Shown here one piece after another: positions 6,347-7,354 of a DNA stretch of 7,354 bases; position 1 is the first letter of the stretch; each line of letters opens with the position of its first letter. The position numbers and the translations under genes are program-made. The DNA comes from Flavobacteriales bacterium (GTDB lineage Bacteria > Bacteroidota > Bacteroidia > Flavobacteriales_D > SKUL01), in assembly GCA_007129985.1 (NCBI GenBank), contig SKUL01000219.1, positions 1 to 7,354 of the forward strand, given 5' to 3'. Under the pieces are notes generated by a model, which was not told the origin of the DNA, ran no database searches, and worked only from the letters and a program-made list of their open reading frames with translations.

Positions 6347-7354
6347 TCAACCATTCCTGTCTTTAATCCGCTGCTGCCAATTCCATGCATCGCGAAGGGC
6401 TTCGGCCATGGTTCGGGTAGCGCGCCAGTTGAGTTCCTTTTCCGCGTAGGAGGCATCGGCGAAAATGGCCGGCACGTCACCAGGTCTGCGGGGAGCATCT
6501 ACACGGGGAAGATTTACGCCCGTCACCTCCTCAAATACATCTACCACCTCCTGCACACTTTGCCCCCTGCCGGTTCCTATGTTGAAGACCTCCACTCTGC
6601 CCTCGTCGGTCCTGGAAAGCCACTCCAGTGCGCGCACGTGCGCCTCAGCCAAATCCATTACGTGTATGTAGTCGCGGATACAGGTTCCGTCTGGCGTATC
6701 GTAATCACGGCCAAAAATGCTGAGTGCCTTGCGCATGCCCGCCGCCGTTTGCGTGATAAAGGGAACGAGGTTATTGGGTACACCCAGCGGCAACTCACCA
6801 ATTTCGCCGGAAGGATGCGCGCCAATGGGATTGAAATAGCGCAGCAAGGTTGCACGCAGTTTTCCATCCGCCGCGGCCGCATAACGAACGGCCTCTTCGC
6901 ACACTTGCTTGGTATAGCCGTAGGGCGACATAGCCGCTTTTACGGGCGCATTTTCGGTTACAGGCAGTAAGTCGGGCACTCCATACACTGTACACGATGA
7001 CGAGAAAACGAGGTCTTTCACTCCGAATTCGGCCATCACCTGCAGCAGGGCCGTCATAGAGCCGATGTTGTTCTGAAAATACATCACTGGTTTCTGCACC
7101 GACTCACCCACAGCTTTGTAGGCTGCAAAGTGAATCACTCCCACCGGTTTGTGTTTGCGAAAAACGGAACGCAAGGCTTCCGCGTCGCAGCAATCTGCCT
7201 CAAACAAATGCACCTCGGTGGCAGCCAGCTTAAGGATGCCCTGCATCACCGCGCGCTCTGAGTTGCTGAAATTGTCCACAACCACCGGCTCGTAGCCCAC
7301 CTCGGAGAGCGCCACAGCGGTGTGCGACCCAATAAATCCCGCTCCACCTGTTAC
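6347..7354 (-). CDS. galE: UDP-glucose 4-epimerase, N-terminus cut by window edge
   Basis: Interconverts UDP-glucose and UDP-galactose with bound NAD+, in the Leloir pathway and for supplying galactose to surface polysaccharides; cytoplasmic short-chain dehydrogenase/reductase. The visible 335 residues start at VTGGAGFIGSH, the NAD-binding Rossmann motif, so about four residues lie beyond 7354 and the full length would be near 339, normal for GalE. In window numbering the catalytic triad is S120 (SSSCTVYG), Y145 and K149 (YGYTK), equivalent to E. coli S124, Y149 and K153. Other family signatures are VIHFAAYKAVGES, LRYFNPIGAHPSGEIGE, DGTCIRDYIHVMDLA and RRPGDVPAIFADASYA. At the position of E. 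coli Tyr299, which controls acceptance of N-acetylated sugars, there is an isoleucine (I297). The stop is TGA at 6347-6349. The start codon is outside the window. A related epimerase with another UDP-sugar substrate is the main alternative. Confidence 0.94.
   Translation of the reverse strand, partial: VTGGAGFIGSHTAVALSEVGYEPVVVDNFSNSERAVMQGILKLAATEVHLFEADCCDAEALRSVFRKHKPVGVIHFAAYKAVGESVQKPVMYFQNNIGSMTALLQVMAEFGVKDLVFSSSCTVYGVPDLLPVTENAPVKAAMSPYGYTKQVCEEAVRYAAAADGKLRATLLRYFNPIGAHPSGEIGELPLGVPNNLVPFITQTAAGMRKALSIFGRDYDTPDGTCIRDYIHVMDLAEAHVRALEWLSRTDEGRVEVFNIGTGRGQSVQEVVDVFEEVTGVNLPRVDAPRRPGDVPAIFADASYAEKELNWRATRTMAEALRDAWNWQQRIKDRNG

Overview
The window looks like an ordinary chromosomal stretch of a bacterium in the phylum Bacteroidota, with moderate GC content. 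Three things point there. The secreted amidohydrolase pair resembles genes I know from flavobacteria and cytophagas. There are no Shine-Dalgarno sequences before the starts. The best promoter candidate, at 90-119, matches the Bacteroidota-type TAnnTTTG -7 box. I cannot place it below phylum. I see no rRNA, tRNA, CRISPR array, insertion sequence or phage gene.

The left part (135-4476, plus strand) is a two-gene operon. The first gene encodes an exported protein of 1022 residues with two amidohydrolase-like domains joined by a beta-rich linker; only the C-terminal domain keeps the metal-binding set (H635, H637, H809, H835, D889). The second gene starts inside the last codons of the first. It encodes an exported single-domain amidohydrolase homologue of 431 residues that also lacks the metal ligands. 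The operon thus supplies three related domains outside the cytoplasm, of which one appears catalytically competent. The substrate cannot be read from sequence.

The middle (4528-5097, plus strand) holds a stand-alone 189-residue protein with a NUMOD4 motif, an HNH_3-like nuclease core and a C-terminal helix-turn-helix. No intron, intein or phage surrounds it. It converges with trpS across a 24-base gap containing a small AT-rich palindrome.

The right part (minus strand) holds trpS (tryptophanyl-tRNA synthetase, 5122-6108) and, upstream of it, galE (UDP-glucose 4-epimerase). galE lacks only its first few codons, cut by the window edge. About 240 bases without a convincing gene separate them. 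Both are housekeeping genes and have no obvious link to the amidohydrolase operon.

I did not find a convincing new multi-gene system. The points most worth a second look are the one-active, two-degenerate amidohydrolase arrangement and the orphan NUMOD4-HNH-HTH protein.
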